This document shows, piece by piece, positions 17,173 to 27,159 of a stretch of 64,000 bases of DNA. A program made the translations under genes and the position numbers. How positions within the stretch are numbered: position 1 is the stretch's first letter; each line of letters starts with the position of its first letter. The DNA comes from Aurantiacibacter spongiae (GTDB lineage Bacteria; Pseudomonadota; Alphaproteobacteria; Sphingomonadales; Sphingomonadaceae): NCBI RefSeq assembly GCF_003815535.1, contig NZ_RPFZ01000001.1:2542001-2606000 (forward strand). The letters are read 5' to 3'. The notes under the pieces were generated by a model. It saw nothing but the letters and a program-made list of their open reading frames with translations. It was not told the origin of the DNA and did not search any database.

Positions 17173-18944
17173 TCAGAAGGGCAGCGTGACCCCCGCATAG
17201 ACGTTGACTCCGGTGAAGTCGTCGCGCCCGAATTCCGCGCCCCCGCCGGCGCGCACGCCGACCGGGCCGATCGTTCCGGAAATACCCGCGGCGAACTCGC
17301 CATAGTCGCGGTCGCCATAGGCGTAGCTGGAGGTATAGGACACCGGCGCCCCCGTCGGTGTGACGGTGAAGGCGATGTCGTCGTCCTCGAACTCGCGAAC
17401 GTAGCTCAGCCGGGCGAACAGCCCCGTCCCGGCGGTCAGCGGGGCCGAGGCGACGAGGCCCGCGCGGCCCGTCAGGCTCTCGTAGTCGAGGCCGTCCACC
17501 GCCAGCGACGTGGAATAGCCGCCGTCTTCGGTAAAGCCGTCGACCTTCACCTTTTCGTAAGCAAGCCCGATTTCCGGACCGATGCGGACGGGCAGGGTGA
17601 TCGCGTCGAACCCGACCGCGCCGCGCGCGCCGTAAAGCGTGGTATCGGTGGAACTGGCCTGCACCCGCAGCGCGGGGCCGAGCGGAATGGTCCGCTCCAG
17701 ATCGACATCGCCTTCGCCATAGGTGGCATCGGCGATCGCGTGCAACGGCCCGAGCGCGGCGCGCCCGAAGGCGCTGAGCGTGAAGGTGTCGGTATCGAGG
17801 TCGCCCATGTCGCCGCGGCCCGCGATGGACCCGTCGCCGTGGCGATAGCCCAGCGCGACGCCCACGCCGACACCGAGCGGCGCATCGTAGGCGACGCCGA
17901 TCGTGCCGCCCACCGCGTCCTGTGTCAACGCGCCGGCGCCCGAATCGCTGATGCGGTCGTAACTGGCATTGCCGAACAGCGACAGACCGCCGCCCGGATT
18001 GAGGCCGTTGCGCTGCACGCCTTCGTACTGGATCCGCTGCACCCGGATCGCGCGCTGCCCCTCCCGCGCGATGGTGCCGGGCAGGGTGAAGCCCGAAAAC
18101 AGGCTGGCGATGGCCTGCCCCTCGATGCGCTGGGTGATTCCGGCGGGGTGGACATCGTCCGCCTGCAGATAGGTGAGGTTGGCGTTGGGCTCGACGTAGT
18201 CCTCCGGCCCGCAGGTCAGGGAAGAGCCGGTGCAGGCGGGATCGGTGATATTGGTGATCCCGTAGGTGCCGGGGCTCGCCACGATCTCGTTGAAGAGCAT
18301 GGCGGTATCGAAATAGAGGACGTTCGCACCGTTGGCGGCAAGCGCCGCCTCGTAGGTGTCGTTGAACAGGTCGAGGCCCGCGCTGTCGGACTGGATCGCC
18401 AGCGTCACGATGCGGTCGGCGCCCGCATCCTCCAGCCGCTTCACCTGCGCCGCCAAGATGTTGGCGGCATTGGTCAACAGGCTCGGATCGGTGCCGCCGC
18501 CCGCGAGGAACGCGAAATAGTCGTTTCCGCCGCCCTGGATATAGACGACATCGCCCGGTTCGAACGTGCCGCCGGCAGCGAGGTAGTTGTCGATCTGCGA
18601 GGCGATCGGAATGGCCAGCGGCGAGGTTGGCGTAGGCAGGGCGACGCGCGCGCCGCCGATGGCGTAATTGGTGCCGCCCACGGTGTAGACCGGGTTGAGA
18701 TCGTAGCCGAGCAGCGCCGCGAACACCTCCGGCGCTACCGGATCGGGGTTGGTCGTGAAGCTTCCCTCGCCCGGCGGCAGCGGCAGGAACTGCTGGTAGA
18801 ACCCGCCATCGGCGAGACTGTCGCCGAAGACGATGACGCGCGCCACGTCCAGTCCGTCATTGTCCTGCGCGGCGACACCGCCGGCGGCGAGCAGATTGAA
18901 GGCGATGGCGGTCGTCAGCGCGGCCCGCGATGGAGATGCTTCAT
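17173..18944 (-). CDS. GDSL-type esterase autotransporter, apparent frameshift in signal peptide
   Basis: Passenger: SGNH hydrolase with block I FGDSLADGG, block III GGGNDYF and block V DDVHP, as in EstA-type surface esterases. C-terminal about 270 residues: autotransporter beta barrel ending in the YAGVTLPF outer-membrane signature. The ATG at 18944 has AGGGAGAG upstream and begins MKHLHRGP, but runs into TGA after nine codons. The long frame has no good start, only a Met at 19104 with about 60 odd residues. One added base in the GGGCC region joins them into a normal signal peptide ending GGVAAQ. Convergent with the ferredoxin gene. Confidence 0.82.
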
Positions 18945-19107
18945 GGTCTCTCCCTTCGGCCGGCTCTTGCCTGACCGTCTTGTCGTTCCGAACGGGCGGA
19001 ACTGCGGCGATGGTGTCGCTTTTCCCTGTCGCGCGCAAGTCTGAACGGCCGGTATGTCGAACGCGGCCTGTCGATCGCCGGCCGATGTTGCACGAAGGAC
19101 GCACAAG

Positions 19108-19140
19108 AAACCCCGCCGCGACGGTTCGCGGCGGGGTCTT
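19108..19140 (-). terminator. Strong hairpin terminator after the PfpI/DJ-1 gene
   Basis: CCCCGCCGCGA (19111-19121) pairs with TCGCGGCGGGG (19126-19136), an 11-bp stem with a CGGT loop. On the minus strand it is followed by TTTCTT, so it ends the PfpI transcript before the autotransporter gene. Confidence 0.8.
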
Positions 19141-19181
19141 GCATGGTTTCCGGTTCGCGTTTCGGACCGGACGGACCTGTG

Positions 19182-19736
19182 TCAGGCGGTCGCCATTTCG
19201 TCCTGCGTCATCCGCTCCTTCAGCATGTCCATGACGGCATTGGCGAAGGCGGGGATGTCGTCGGGCTTGCGACTGGTGATGATGTTTCCATCGACGGCCA
19301 CTTCCTTGTCGACCACGTTACCGCCGGCATTCTTCAGGTCGGTACGCACGCTCGGCCAGCTGGTCACGGTCTTGCCCTCGACGATGCCCGCCTCGATCAG
19401 CAGCCAGGGTGCGTGGCAGATCGCGGCGACCGGCTTGCCATCGGAGTTGAAGCTGCGGACGAGTTCGACGGCCTTGTCCTCCAGCCGCATCTTGTCGGGG
19501 TTGATCTGGCCACCGGGCATGACGATCGCATCGAACTCACCCGAGGTCGCTTCGTCCAGCGTGAGATCGACATCGACGCTATCGCCCCAATGGTCCTGGT
19601 CCCAGCCCTTGATCTGGCCGCTGTCCGGGCTGACGACGACGGTTTCGTAGCCGGCGTCCTCGAATATCTTCTTGGGCTTGACGAGTTCCGACTGCTCGAA
19701 ACCGTCGGTGGCGAGGATCATGATACGTTGGGCCAT
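19182..19736 (-). CDS. DJ-1/PfpI family protein
   Basis: 184 residues from the ATG at 19736, with AAGGAG nine bases upstream. The fold is marked by ILATDGFEQSELVKP at the start, the nucleophile Cys in AICHAPWLL, and VTSWPSVRTDLKNAGG. This matches the PfpI/YhbO subgroup (annotated as protease, glyoxalase III or protein/nucleotide deglycase). Activity is uncertain: deglycase and stress roles are reported for the family. It is divergent from parC by 103 bases and ends at a strong terminator, so it is probably a single-gene unit. Confidence 0.92.
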   Translation of the reverse strand: MAQRIMILATDGFEQSELVKPKKIFEDAGYETVVVSPDSGQIKGWDQDHWGDSVDVDLTLDEATSGEFDAIVMPGGQINPDKMRLEDKAVELVRSFNSDGKPVAAICHAPWLLIEAGIVEGKTVTSWPSVRTDLKNAGGNVVDKEVAVDGNIITSRKPDDIPAFANAVMDMLKERMTQDEMATA

Positions 19737-19839
19737 GAGATGATACTCCTTCTGTCTGAGTGTTTGCCCCTTCAACGGGTGGGGAAAGCGCGCCGTTCCG
19801 CGCTTTTCCGCCAGCCGTGCCGGTGTTAGGGCGAGCCGC

Positions 19840-22122
19840 ATGGCCACCATCGAAACGCCCGATTCACCGGACGGCATCGTCCCGGAAAGCTTCGAGAGCG
19901 CGCTGTCCGAGCGCTATCTCGTCTATGCCCTGTCGACCATCACCGCGCGTTCCCTGCCGGACCTGCGCGACGGGCTGAAGCCGGTCCACCGCCGCCTGCT
20001 GTGGACCATGCGGCAGCTGCGCCTGTCGCCCGATTCCACCTTCAAGAAATCGGCGCGCGTCGTGGGCGACGTCATCGGCAAGTATCACCCGCACGGCGAT
20101 GTCGCGGTGTACGACGCGATGGTGCGCCTCGCGCAGCCCTTCACGCTGCGTTATCCGCTGGTGGAGGGGCAGGGCAATTTCGGCAATGTCGACGGGGACA
20201 ACGCCGCCGCCTACCGATATACCGAATGCCGCCTGACGCGCACCGCGATGCAGCTGATGGACGGGCTCGACGAAGGCACGGTCGACTTCGTCCCGACCTA
20301 CAACAACGAGGAGCAGGAACCGGCGCTGATGCCGGGCCTGTTTCCGAACCTGCTGGCGAACGGGGCCAGCGGGATCGCCGTGGGCATGGCCACCAGCATC
20401 CCCAGCCACAATGTCGCCGAGGTGCTCGACGCGGCGGAGATGGTGCTGTTCAACAAGGACGTCACCCACGCGGAACTGATGGAGGTGTTCAAGGGGCCGG
20501 ATTTCGCCACCGGCGGCCTGGTGGTCGATAGCGAGGAGGCGATCAGCGCCGCCTACGAGACCGGGCGCGGCAGCTTCCGGGTGCGCGGCCGCTTCCACGC
20601 GGCCGAGGCCGAGAGCGAGGCGGATCGCGAGGCCGGGATCGAGCGGATCAAGGGCGGCGGCTGGCAGCTCGTCATCTCCGAAATCCCCTACCAGGTGCCC
20701 AAGGGCAAGCTGATCGAGCAGATCGCCGCCGCCATCGCCGACAAGAAGCTGCCGATCCTGGAGGACGTGCGCGACGAGAGCGACGAGAACATCCGCATCG
20801 TGCTCGTGCCGCGCAGCCGCAACGTCGATCCCGAACTGCTCCGGGAATCGGTCTACAAGCTGACCGATCTGGAAACCCGTTTCGGCCTCAACCTTAACGT
20901 GCTCGACCACACGCGCACGCCGATGGTCATGGGGCTCAAGGAACTGCTTTCGAACTGGATCGCGCACCAGATCGAGATCCTCCAGCGCCGCACCGCGCAC
21001 CGGCTGGCCAAGATCGCCGACCGGCTGGAACTGCTCGAAGGCTACATCATCGCCTTCCTCAACCTCGACCGGGTGATCCAGATCATCCGCAGCGAGGACG
21101 AGCCCAAGCCTGTGATGATGGCAGAGTTCGCGCTGACCGACCGGCAGGCCGAGGCCATCCTCAACATGCGGCTGCGGTCGCTGCGCAGGCTGGAAGAGAT
21201 GGAGCTTCGCCGCGAGAAGGACGAATTGCTGAAGGAGCAGGAGGAGCTGACGAAGCTGCTCGACAGTCCGGCCCGGCAGCGAACGCGGCTGAAGAAGGAC
21301 ATGGCGGCGCTGCGCAGGGAATACGGCCCTGATACCGCGCTCGGCGCCCGGCGCACGACGATCGCCGAGGCGGAACCGACGGTCGAATACGATCCCGGCG
21401 CGATGATCGAGAAGGAGCCGATCACGGTCGTCCTCTCGCAGAAGGGCTGGGTGCGCGCGGCAAAGGGCCATGTCCCGCTCGATCAGGAATTCAAGTACAA
21501 GGAAGGCGACGGTCCCGCCTTCATCCTCCACGCGCAGACGACCGACAAGCTGCTGCTGGCCGCCGATGACGGTCGCTTCTTCACGCTGGGCGCGGACAAG
21601 CTGCCGGGTGCGCGCGGGTTCGGCGAACCGGTCCGCAATACGCTGGATATCGAGGCGAGCGCGCAGATCGTGTCGGTCGTGGTTCACGAGAAGGGCAAGC
21701 AGGTGCTGCTCGGCTCCACCATCGGCAAGGGTTTCGTCGCGGTGACGGATGAACTGCTGGCCGAAACGCGCAAGGGCCGGCAGGTGGTGAATCTCAAGGG
21801 CGATGCGAAGCTGCTGGTCGCCCGCCCCGTCGATCCGGCGGACGACCACGTCGCCGTGGTGGGCGAGAACCGCAAGCTGGTGGTGTTCGCGCTGGAGGAG
21901 ATGCCCGTCATGCAGCGCGGGCAGGGCGTCACCCTGCAACGCTACCGCGACGGCGGCCTGTCGGACGCGACGACCTTCCGGCTGGAGGACGGGCTCAGCT
22001 GGGCAATGGGCGGCGACACGGGCCGCACCCGCACCGAAAACGAGATCGGCATGTGGAAGGTGGCGAGAGGCGCCGCGGGACGCTTGCCGCCGAACGGCTT
22101 TCCCAAGGACAACCGGTTCTGA
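19840..22122 (+). CDS. parC: DNA topoisomerase IV subunit A
   Basis: 760 residues, standard ParC length for alphaproteobacteria and shorter than GyrA. The N-terminal breakage-reunion domain has [24 protein letters not shown] and the catalytic Tyr127 in AAYRYTE. The C-terminal propeller is reduced, with blade-like repeats such as [12 protein letters not shown] and [13 protein letters not shown]. With ParE it decatenates daughter chromosomes. The quinolone-binding serine (83 in E. coli GyrA) is Val88 here. It ends at the bidirectional terminator at 22258-22296. Confidence 0.93.
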   Translation: MATIETPDSPDGIVPESFESALSERYLVYALSTITARSLPDLRDGLKPVHRRLLWTMRQLRLSPDSTFKKSARVVGDVIGKYHPHGDVAVYDAMVRLAQPFTLRYPLVEGQGNFGNVDGDNAAAYRYTECRLTRTAMQLMDGLDEGTVDFVPTYNNEEQEPALMPGLFPNLLANGASGIAVGMATSIPSHNVAEVLDAAEMVLFNKDVTHAELMEVFKGPDFATGGLVVDSEEAISAAYETGRGSFRVRGRFHAAEAESEADREAGIERIKGGGWQLVISEIPYQVPKGKLIEQIAAAIADKKLPILEDVRDESDENIRIVLVPRSRNVDPELLRESVYKLTDLETRFGLNLNVLDHTRTPMVMGLKELLSNWIAHQIEILQRRTAHRLAKIADRLELLEGYIIAFLNLDRVIQIIRSEDEPKPVMMAEFALTDRQAEAILNMRLRSLRRLEEMELRREKDELLKEQEELTKLLDSPARQRTRLKKDMAALRREYGPDTALGARRTTIAEAEPTVEYDPGAMIEKEPITVVLSQKGWVRAAKGHVPLDQEFKYKEGDGPAFILHAQTTDKLLLAADDGRFFTLGADKLPGARGFGEPVRNTLDIEASAQIVSVVVHEKGKQVLLGSTIGKGFVAVTDELLAETRKGRQVVNLKGDAKLLVARPVDPADDHVAVVGENRKLVVFALEEMPVMQRGQGVTLQRYRDGGLSDATTFRLEDGLSWAMGGDTGRTRTENEIGMWKVARGAAGRLPPNGFPKDNRF

Positions 22123-22257
22123 CGCAACGCCTGTGGCCGACCTTCCCGGACAGGGACAGCGCTCGCATCGGGGTCACGTAGCCGGTAGCGGCGGAGGGAG
22201 CGGCCGGGGTAGGAAACTCGCCCTTAAGGTCCGGCCACCGCTCCCAGGCGTCGCACG

Positions 22258-22296
22258 AAAAAGGGGCCGGAAGGATCGCTCCTTCCGGCCCCTTTT
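22258..22296. terminator. Bidirectional intrinsic terminator between parC and a convergent gene
   Basis: GGGGCCGGAAGGA (22263-22275) pairs with TCCTTCCGGCCCC (22280-22292), a 13-bp stem with a TCGC loop. It is flanked by AAAAA on the left and TTTT on the right, so it works on both strands and serves both convergent genes. Confidence 0.92.
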
Positions 22297-22316
22297 CGAT
22301 CGGCGCCGGCGCGCTG

Positions 22317-22814
22317 TCAGCCGCCGGCCTGCTCGAGCGCGGCCATGATGTCGGCATGGTTGGCCAGCACCATCAGCCCGCCATTGTCGCCCACGGCGAA
22401 CATGGCGCGTTCGAGGCTCATCGGGCCGGCTTCGGTAACGACGACCACGTTAGCCTCGTCCAGCGATTCCACGGTCCCCAGCGGCATCGCGTCTGCGGTG
22501 GCGACGGCGGCACCTTCGACCAGCGCGGCGTCGAGCGCGGCCTGCTGCTGCGCCATCAGGTCGCCGTAAGCGGTGTCGAGTTCGGCCTTGGTCGTGTTCA
22601 GCGTCCAGGTGCCGTCGGTTTCGGCAAAGGCGGCGGTGCCAAGCGGCACCTGGTGCGTGCCGGTGTCGATGACGACCGTGGTGCCGTCGTTCGAAAGCAC
22701 GGTGCCGACGGCGGCATCGTCATTGCCCATGATCGTCGTGCCCGCATCCTGCGCGGCGACGGGCGCGGCGGCTAGGGTGGCAAGGGCGGCGGCGGTGAAA
22801 GCGAGGCGCTTCAT
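22317..22814 (-). CDS. Secreted protein of unknown function
   Basis: 165 residues with a clear signal peptide (MKRLAFTAAALATLAAAPVA, then AQ). The mature part repeats a short strand pattern: VGTVLSNDGTTVVIDTGTHQVPLG and, after about 70 residues, LGTVESLDEANVVVVTEAGPMSLE, suggesting two related PRC-barrel-like or OB-like halves. There is no catalytic motif. It is probably periplasmic. Proteins of this form recur in sphingomonads, but no function is known to me. It shares the terminator with parC. Confidence 0.75.
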   Translation of the reverse strand: MKRLAFTAAALATLAAAPVAAQDAGTTIMGNDDAAVGTVLSNDGTTVVIDTGTHQVPLGTAAFAETDGTWTLNTTKAELDTAYGDLMAQQQAALDAALVEGAAVATADAMPLGTVESLDEANVVVVTEAGPMSLERAMFAVGDNGGLMVLANHADIMAALEQAGG

Positions 22815-23018
22815 GTGTTATCCTTCTCCTGTCGGGAAACGCCGGTCGGGCGGCCCGAAGATGATGTGTCCGGAACTGGCCGGGAACTGAATGACCGGGC
22901 GGCAAGCTGCGCGATGGCGCGGCAGACACGATGGACGCGAGGGACCGCGCCCGAACCCGACGGATGGAACCTTAGCGAACCGTCCTGAACCTTTCCTGCA
23001 CCATACCGGCGCAAAAGT

Positions 23019-24200
23019 TCAAGACCCGGCCGCCAGTTCTTCGTCCAGCAGCGTTTCCACGCGGGACCGGGGCGGGAAGCCTTCCGCGACCCAGCGCGCC
23101 TCCACCGCCTGTAATATCCGTGCGACCTGCGGCCCGGCATCGACGCCGCGGCGCACGATCTCGCCGCCTTTCAGCGGCAGCGCGGGCGGGGTCCAGCCCT
23201 CGAGCGGCGCGGGAGAGCGGTTCGCCAGCAAGAGGATGTCGCGCGCGACCTCGTGCCCCTCGCGGTAGGCGAGAACGCGTGCGTCGCCGGCCCGCTCCAC
23301 CCGCCCGGCCAGACGGACGAGGTGCTTGCGCTGCGCGTTCGACAGTCGCAGCCGGGCGGCGACCTGCTCGGCAGTCCGGCCGCCGCGCGGCAGCAGCGCG
23401 GCGAGGCGGCGGATGGGCGCGGGCGGGGCGCCGTGGGCGCGCTCCGTTGCGATCAGCCCGGCGAGCGTCGCCAGTTCGGCCTCGCCGGTTTCCGGCAGCA
23501 CGACAGGCAGCACGCCGCGTTCGAACATGCGGCCAAGCGTCGAAAGCGGATCGGGCAGCGCCAACAAGGCCAGCAATTCCATCGCCACCCGTTCGCGGCT
23601 CAACCCCTTCAGCATGGGGGCGAGGGCCGCGCACGCCTCCTCGCCTTCTTCGTCCAGGGTCGATCCGAATCGCGCCTGAAAGCGATAGTAGCGCAGGATC
23701 CGCAGGTGATCCTCGCGGATGCGCTGCGCCGCGTCACCGATAAAGCGAACCCGCCGCGCCTCCAGATCGGCCAGCCCGCCGAAATAGTCGGCGATGGCGA
23801 AGGTTTCGGGGTGCGCGTAGAGCGCGTTGATGGTGAAGTCGCGCCGCGCGGCATCTTCCTGCCAGTTTTCGGCGAAGGCTATGGTGGCGCGGCGGCCGTC
23901 GGTGGCAACATCCTTGCGCAGCGTGGTGATCTCTATCGGCCCGCTATCGAGCACGGCGGTGATCGTGCCGTGATCGATACCGGTGGGAATTGCGCGGATG
24001 CCCGCTTCCTCCAGCCGGCGCGTGACTTCGGGCGGGTGGTGCAGGCTCGCTGCATCGATGTCCTTCACTGGCAGGCCCAGCAGCGTGTCGCGCACCGCGC
24101 CGCCGACCCATCGCATCGAGTCGGCTCCCAGCGCCCCCACGAGGGCGGGCAGGTCGCGGCGGCGGGTCCACGCGGCGGCGGGCAGCTTCGCGCCGGTCAT
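23019..24200 (-). CDS. cca: CCA tRNA nucleotidyltransferase / poly(A) polymerase family
   Basis: 393 residues, class II nucleotidyltransferase. The head has WVGGAVRDTLLG and the catalytic D-x-D in VKDIDAAS; later come RRDFTINALY and RIREDHLRILRYYRFQARFG (the RNA/base-selecting segments). It adds or repairs the 3' CCA of tRNAs; a poly(A) polymerase role cannot be excluded without a search. Its ATG (24200) overlaps the Nudix stop as ATGA, so translation is coupled. No HD domain is present. Confidence 0.92.
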   Translation of the reverse strand: MTGAKLPAAAWTRRRDLPALVGALGADSMRWVGGAVRDTLLGLPVKDIDAASLHHPPEVTRRLEEAGIRAIPTGIDHGTITAVLDSGPIEITTLRKDVATDGRRATIAFAENWQEDAARRDFTINALYAHPETFAIADYFGGLADLEARRVRFIGDAAQRIREDHLRILRYYRFQARFGSTLDEEGEEACAALAPMLKGLSRERVAMELLALLALPDPLSTLGRMFERGVLPVVLPETGEAELATLAGLIATERAHGAPPAPIRRLAALLPRGGRTAEQVAARLRLSNAQRKHLVRLAGRVERAGDARVLAYREGHEVARDILLLANRSPAPLEGWTPPALPLKGGEIVRRGVDAGPQVARILQAVEARWVAEGFPPRSRVETLLDEELAAGS

Positions 24201-24811
24201 CCCTCGCCCCGACCCCCGGCAAGGTCTTCCCACGCCAGCCGGTGGGACAGGTTGGCGATGATGCCCGCGGTGATGCCCCAGATGCGGTGGCCTTCCCATT
24301 CGATCTCGTAATAGGGCAGCTCGGTCTCGCCGAACATCCCGGTCTTCTCGACATGGTTGCGCTGGTCGAGAACGAAGCGCAGCGGTGCCTCGAACCAGTC
24401 GGCGACCTCGCGCGGGTCGGGGCGGATGGGAAGGTCCGGCGGGATCAGGCCGAGCACGGCGGTCAGCGTGTAGCCCGAACCGGTGACGAAGGGCGGGGCG
24501 GAGCCGACGATGCGGACTTTCGCCGGATCAATGGCCAGCTCCTCCTCGGCCTCGCGCAGGGCGGCGGCAATGGCATCCTCGCCCGCTTCCAGCTTGCCGC
24601 CGGGAAAGGCGACCTGGCCGGGATGGGAGGGCATGGTATCAGGCCGGTGGGTAAGCAGGATGCCCGGCTCGGGCCGGTCCGTCACCGCCATCAGCACGGC
24701 GGCGTCGCGCAGGGTTTCGGGTGCCCACTCCCGGTCGTCGCGAATGCCCGCGAAACCGACGTCGCGGCTGCGCTCGAACAGGTGCGACAGGCGCTCGAAC
24801 AGGTCGCTCAT
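24197..24811 (-). CDS. Nudix hydrolase, CoA pyrophosphatase type
   Basis: 204 residues. The Nudix box is GKLEAGEDAIAAALREAEEE, with the Gly near the end of the motif replaced by Ala in EELAI. Just before it, LLTHRPDTMPSHPGQVAFPG matches the extra motif of CoA-specific Nudix enzymes (NudL/NUDT7). It would split CoA or acyl-CoA to phosphopantetheine and 3',5'-ADP. It is coupled by ATGA overlaps to DUF1285 upstream and to cca downstream, an arrangement common in alphaproteobacteria. Confidence 0.9.
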   Translation of the reverse strand: MSDLFERLSHLFERSRDVGFAGIRDDREWAPETLRDAAVLMAVTDRPEPGILLTHRPDTMPSHPGQVAFPGGKLEAGEDAIAAALREAEEELAIDPAKVRIVGSAPPFVTGSGYTLTAVLGLIPPDLPIRPDPREVADWFEAPLRFVLDQRNHVEKTGMFGETELPYYEIEWEGHRIWGITAGIIANLSHRLAWEDLAGGRGEG

Positions 24812-25356
24812 GCGGGCACGAGATCGAAGGTCGCGCCCTGGCTGGACACGGTGAGCGCGCCGTCTTCGCCAAGGGCCATGTCGGCCAGTTGCAGCCAGGT
24901 CGAGCGGTCGAGCCGCGCTTCGCAACCGCGGCGAACGGAGAGGTAGATCGCGGGAAGGTCGGGATCGCCCTCGGCCCGTAGCGGGTTCTCGGGTCCGGCC
25001 AGCACCAGTTCGTCGGTATTCAGGCGAAAGGCGAGCGCGTCGCCATCGGCGCGGCAATCGACGGCGAGGAAGGCCGCGTCCTCCACCGCGATGCTCTGGC
25101 GAACCTGCGGCGTGACGAGGTAGTAGGCCCCGTCACCCTCGCGCATCAGGAGGGATGCGAAGGCGCGCACCATTGCGGGGCGGCGGATCGGGCTGCCGTC
25201 GTGAAACCACGTCCCGTCGGCGGCAATACGCATCCGGCTGTCGACGGTCCGGGCCGGCGACCACTCCTCCACCGGCGGCAATCGGCGCGCCCTTGCCGCC
25301 TCGGCGATCTCCAGCAGCGACATCGCGCCAAGCTCTGGTGGGGGATCGTAGGCCAT
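24808..25356 (-). CDS. DUF1285 domain protein
   Basis: 182 residues, cytosolic, no signal peptide. Conserved DUF1285 features are SRMRIAADGTWFHDGSPIRR, the MVRAFASLLMREGDGAYYLVTP segment and a C-terminal half with IYLSVRRGCEARLDRSTW. Crystal structures of DUF1285 proteins show two SH3/lipocalin-like subdomains with no known activity. A start at 25323 is also possible. It is the first gene of an ATGA-coupled trio with the CoA pyrophosphatase and cca genes, suggesting the three are made together. Confidence 0.88.
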   Translation of the reverse strand: MAYDPPPELGAMSLLEIAEAARARRLPPVEEWSPARTVDSRMRIAADGTWFHDGSPIRRPAMVRAFASLLMREGDGAYYLVTPQVRQSIAVEDAAFLAVDCRADGDALAFRLNTDELVLAGPENPLRAEGDPDLPAIYLSVRRGCEARLDRSTWLQLADMALGEDGALTVSSQGATFDLVPA

Positions 25357-25380
25357 CGCATTCCGCGATGCCAGAGCGCG

Positions 25381-25890
25381 TCAACCGAGCCAAGGGCCGA
25401 TCATGCCCTTTTCGGGCAGGACCGCCGGATTGTCCGCCCGCACCAGCAGGCGGCGCTGGTCGTAGGGACCGGGCAGCGACCAGCCCGCCGCCGGGGCGGC
25501 GATGAAGCCGAAGCGCTCGTAATATTCGGGATCGCCCACCAGGACCTGCGGCAGGGCGGCCGCCGGATCGATCGCACCGGCCATCGCCGCCATGAGCGCG
25601 CGCCCGTATCCCGTGCCCTGCAGGTGCGGGACGACCGCGACCGGTCCCACCATCAGCAGCGGATGGCGCCGCCCCCTCGGATCGGTCAGCGCGACCGGCC
25701 AGACCTGGATCGAGCCGACCAGGTAATCCTCCTCGTCCAGCGCGGCGAAGCTGAGGGCGGGCAGCCAATTCATGCCCTCCCGCACCCGGTAGGCGGTGCG
25801 CGCCTGGCGCCCTTCGCCGAACGCGCGGTCGAGCAGATCCTCGATCAGCGCGGGGTCGATATCGGCAAGGGGAACGATGGTCGCGGTCAT
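25381..25890 (-). CDS. GNAT-family N-acetyltransferase
   Basis: 168 residues from the Met at 25890. The acetyl-CoA-binding loop is LMVGPVAVVPHLQGTGYGRALM (motif A, Q/R-x-x-G-x-G/A in QGTGYG). The C-terminal VLVGDPEYYERFGFIAAP resembles the YhbS-like subgroup. The substrate is unknown. It ends 24 bases before the DUF1285 start, so it may lead that operon. No signal or membrane segment. Confidence 0.88.
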   Translation of the reverse strand: MTATIVPLADIDPALIEDLLDRAFGEGRQARTAYRVREGMNWLPALSFAALDEEDYLVGSIQVWPVALTDPRGRRHPLLMVGPVAVVPHLQGTGYGRALMAAMAGAIDPAAALPQVLVGDPEYYERFGFIAAPAAGWSLPGPYDQRRLLVRADNPAVLPEKGMIGPWLG

Positions 25891-25941
25891 GGAACGGGCG
25901 CGCCTAGGGGCGGTCGGGCCGCGGTGCAATCGATTCGCGCC

Positions 25942-27159
25942 TCAGCGCCGGGGGGTGAGGCGGATAAGCCGACCGTTCTCGCCATCCTCGACGACCCAGA
26001 TCGCGCCATCGGCGCCTTCCAGGATGTCGCGCAGCCGTTCCGGGAAATCGTAGCGCGCCACTTCGCGCGCGCTGTTGGCCCCGGCATCCACGCTCACCCG
26101 GCTGATCGAGGTGGTCTTGAGGTTCGCGATCAACGCCTGCCCGTCCCAGTCGGGGAACATGTCGCCGGTATAGAAGATCATTCCACCCGGCGCGATGACC
26201 GGGTTCCAGCTGATCGCGGGATGGGCGAACCCATCATCGGGGGAGTGGTCGGGTATGGGCGAGCCGTCGTAATTGTCGCCGTTGGAGCGGACCGGCCAGC
26301 CGTAATTCGCGCCCTTGCGCACCAGGTTCAGCTCGTCGCCGCCAGCGGGTCCGTGCTCCAGCTCCCACAGGTTCCCGCTCGGATCGAAGGCGAGGCCGAG
26401 CACGTTGCGATGGCCGTAGCTCCAGATCTGGTCGCTGGGCGCACCACGCCGCGCGAAGGGATTGCCGTCAGCCGGCGTGCCGTCGAGGTTCAGCCGCACG
26501 ATGCTGCCGAGATTGTTCGACAGGTCCTGCGCCGGGGTCTTCTGCTGGCGTTCGCCGCTGGAGACGAACAGCAGCCTCCCGTCCGGGGAAAACGCCAGGC
26601 GGTGCGAATAGTGCCCCTCGCCGTCGATCGGCACGCTCTGTTCCCAGATCTCGCGCAGCCCGGCGATCCGGCATTCCCCGCCATCGTCGCAGCGCAGTTC
26701 GCCGCTGCCCACCACGGCGCGCTTGGTGTTGCCCTGCGCCGCCTTGGCCCACGACAGATACACCTTGCCGCTGGTCGCGTAGTCGGGAGCGAAGGCGAAA
26801 TCGCCGAGCCCGCCCTGACCGGCATAGGCGACCTGCGGCAGACCGGTGATGGATCGCAGCTCGCCGGTTGCCGGATCGAATATCCTGGCCGTTCCCGGCC
26901 TTTCGGTCACGACGATGCGCCCGCTGCCGGGTTCGAGCGCAAGCGCCCACGGTTCGTCGAATTCCCCCAAGCTGACGGCGGTGAACGGCGCATCGGCGCC
27001 CAGCGTCACGCGCGTTCCGGCGACGGGCGCGCTCGCCGTCGTGCCGTTCGACGCGGTGGCGCTCGGCGCGCTATCCCCGACCGCGCCGCTGTTGCAGCTT
27101 GCGAAGGCGAGGGCGGCAGGGAATAGAGCAATGATCGAGCGACGTGTTTTCAAGGTCAT
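25942..27159 (-). CDS. PQQ-dependent sugar dehydrogenase family lipoprotein (glucose/sorbosone type)
   Basis: 405 residues. Lipobox FASC at about residue 22 marks a lipoprotein. The six-bladed soluble glucose dehydrogenase/Hhip-like propeller is recognisable by EPWALALEPGSGRIVVTER, GLGDFAFAPDY, HRLAFSPDGRLLFVSSGER, SYGHRNVLGLAFDPSG, WELEHGPAGGDELN and GANYGWP. Such enzymes oxidise aldose sugars with PQQ in the periplasm, but no PQQ biosynthesis gene is in the window. Its ATG lies on the same CATG as a possible rnhB start on the other strand. Confidence 0.9.
   Translation of the reverse strand: MTLKTRRSIIALFPAALAFASCNSGAVGDSAPSATASNGTTASAPVAGTRVTLGADAPFTAVSLGEFDEPWALALEPGSGRIVVTERPGTARIFDPATGELRSITGLPQVAYAGQGGLGDFAFAPDYATSGKVYLSWAKAAQGNTKRAVVGSGELRCDDGGECRIAGLREIWEQSVPIDGEGHYSHRLAFSPDGRLLFVSSGERQQKTPAQDLSNNLGSIVRLNLDGTPADGNPFARRGAPSDQIWSYGHRNVLGLAFDPSGNLWELEHGPAGGDELNLVRKGANYGWPVRSNGDNYDGSPIPDHSPDDGFAHPAISWNPVIAPGGMIFYTGDMFPDWDGQALIANLKTTSISRVSVDAGANSAREVARYDFPERLRDILEGADGAIWVVEDGENGRLIRLTPRR

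Noticed and set aside
19864-21939. 691-residue antisense frame opposite parC
   Set aside because: Shadow of parC in a GC-rich genome; the translation is rich in His, Arg and Asp with no domain.
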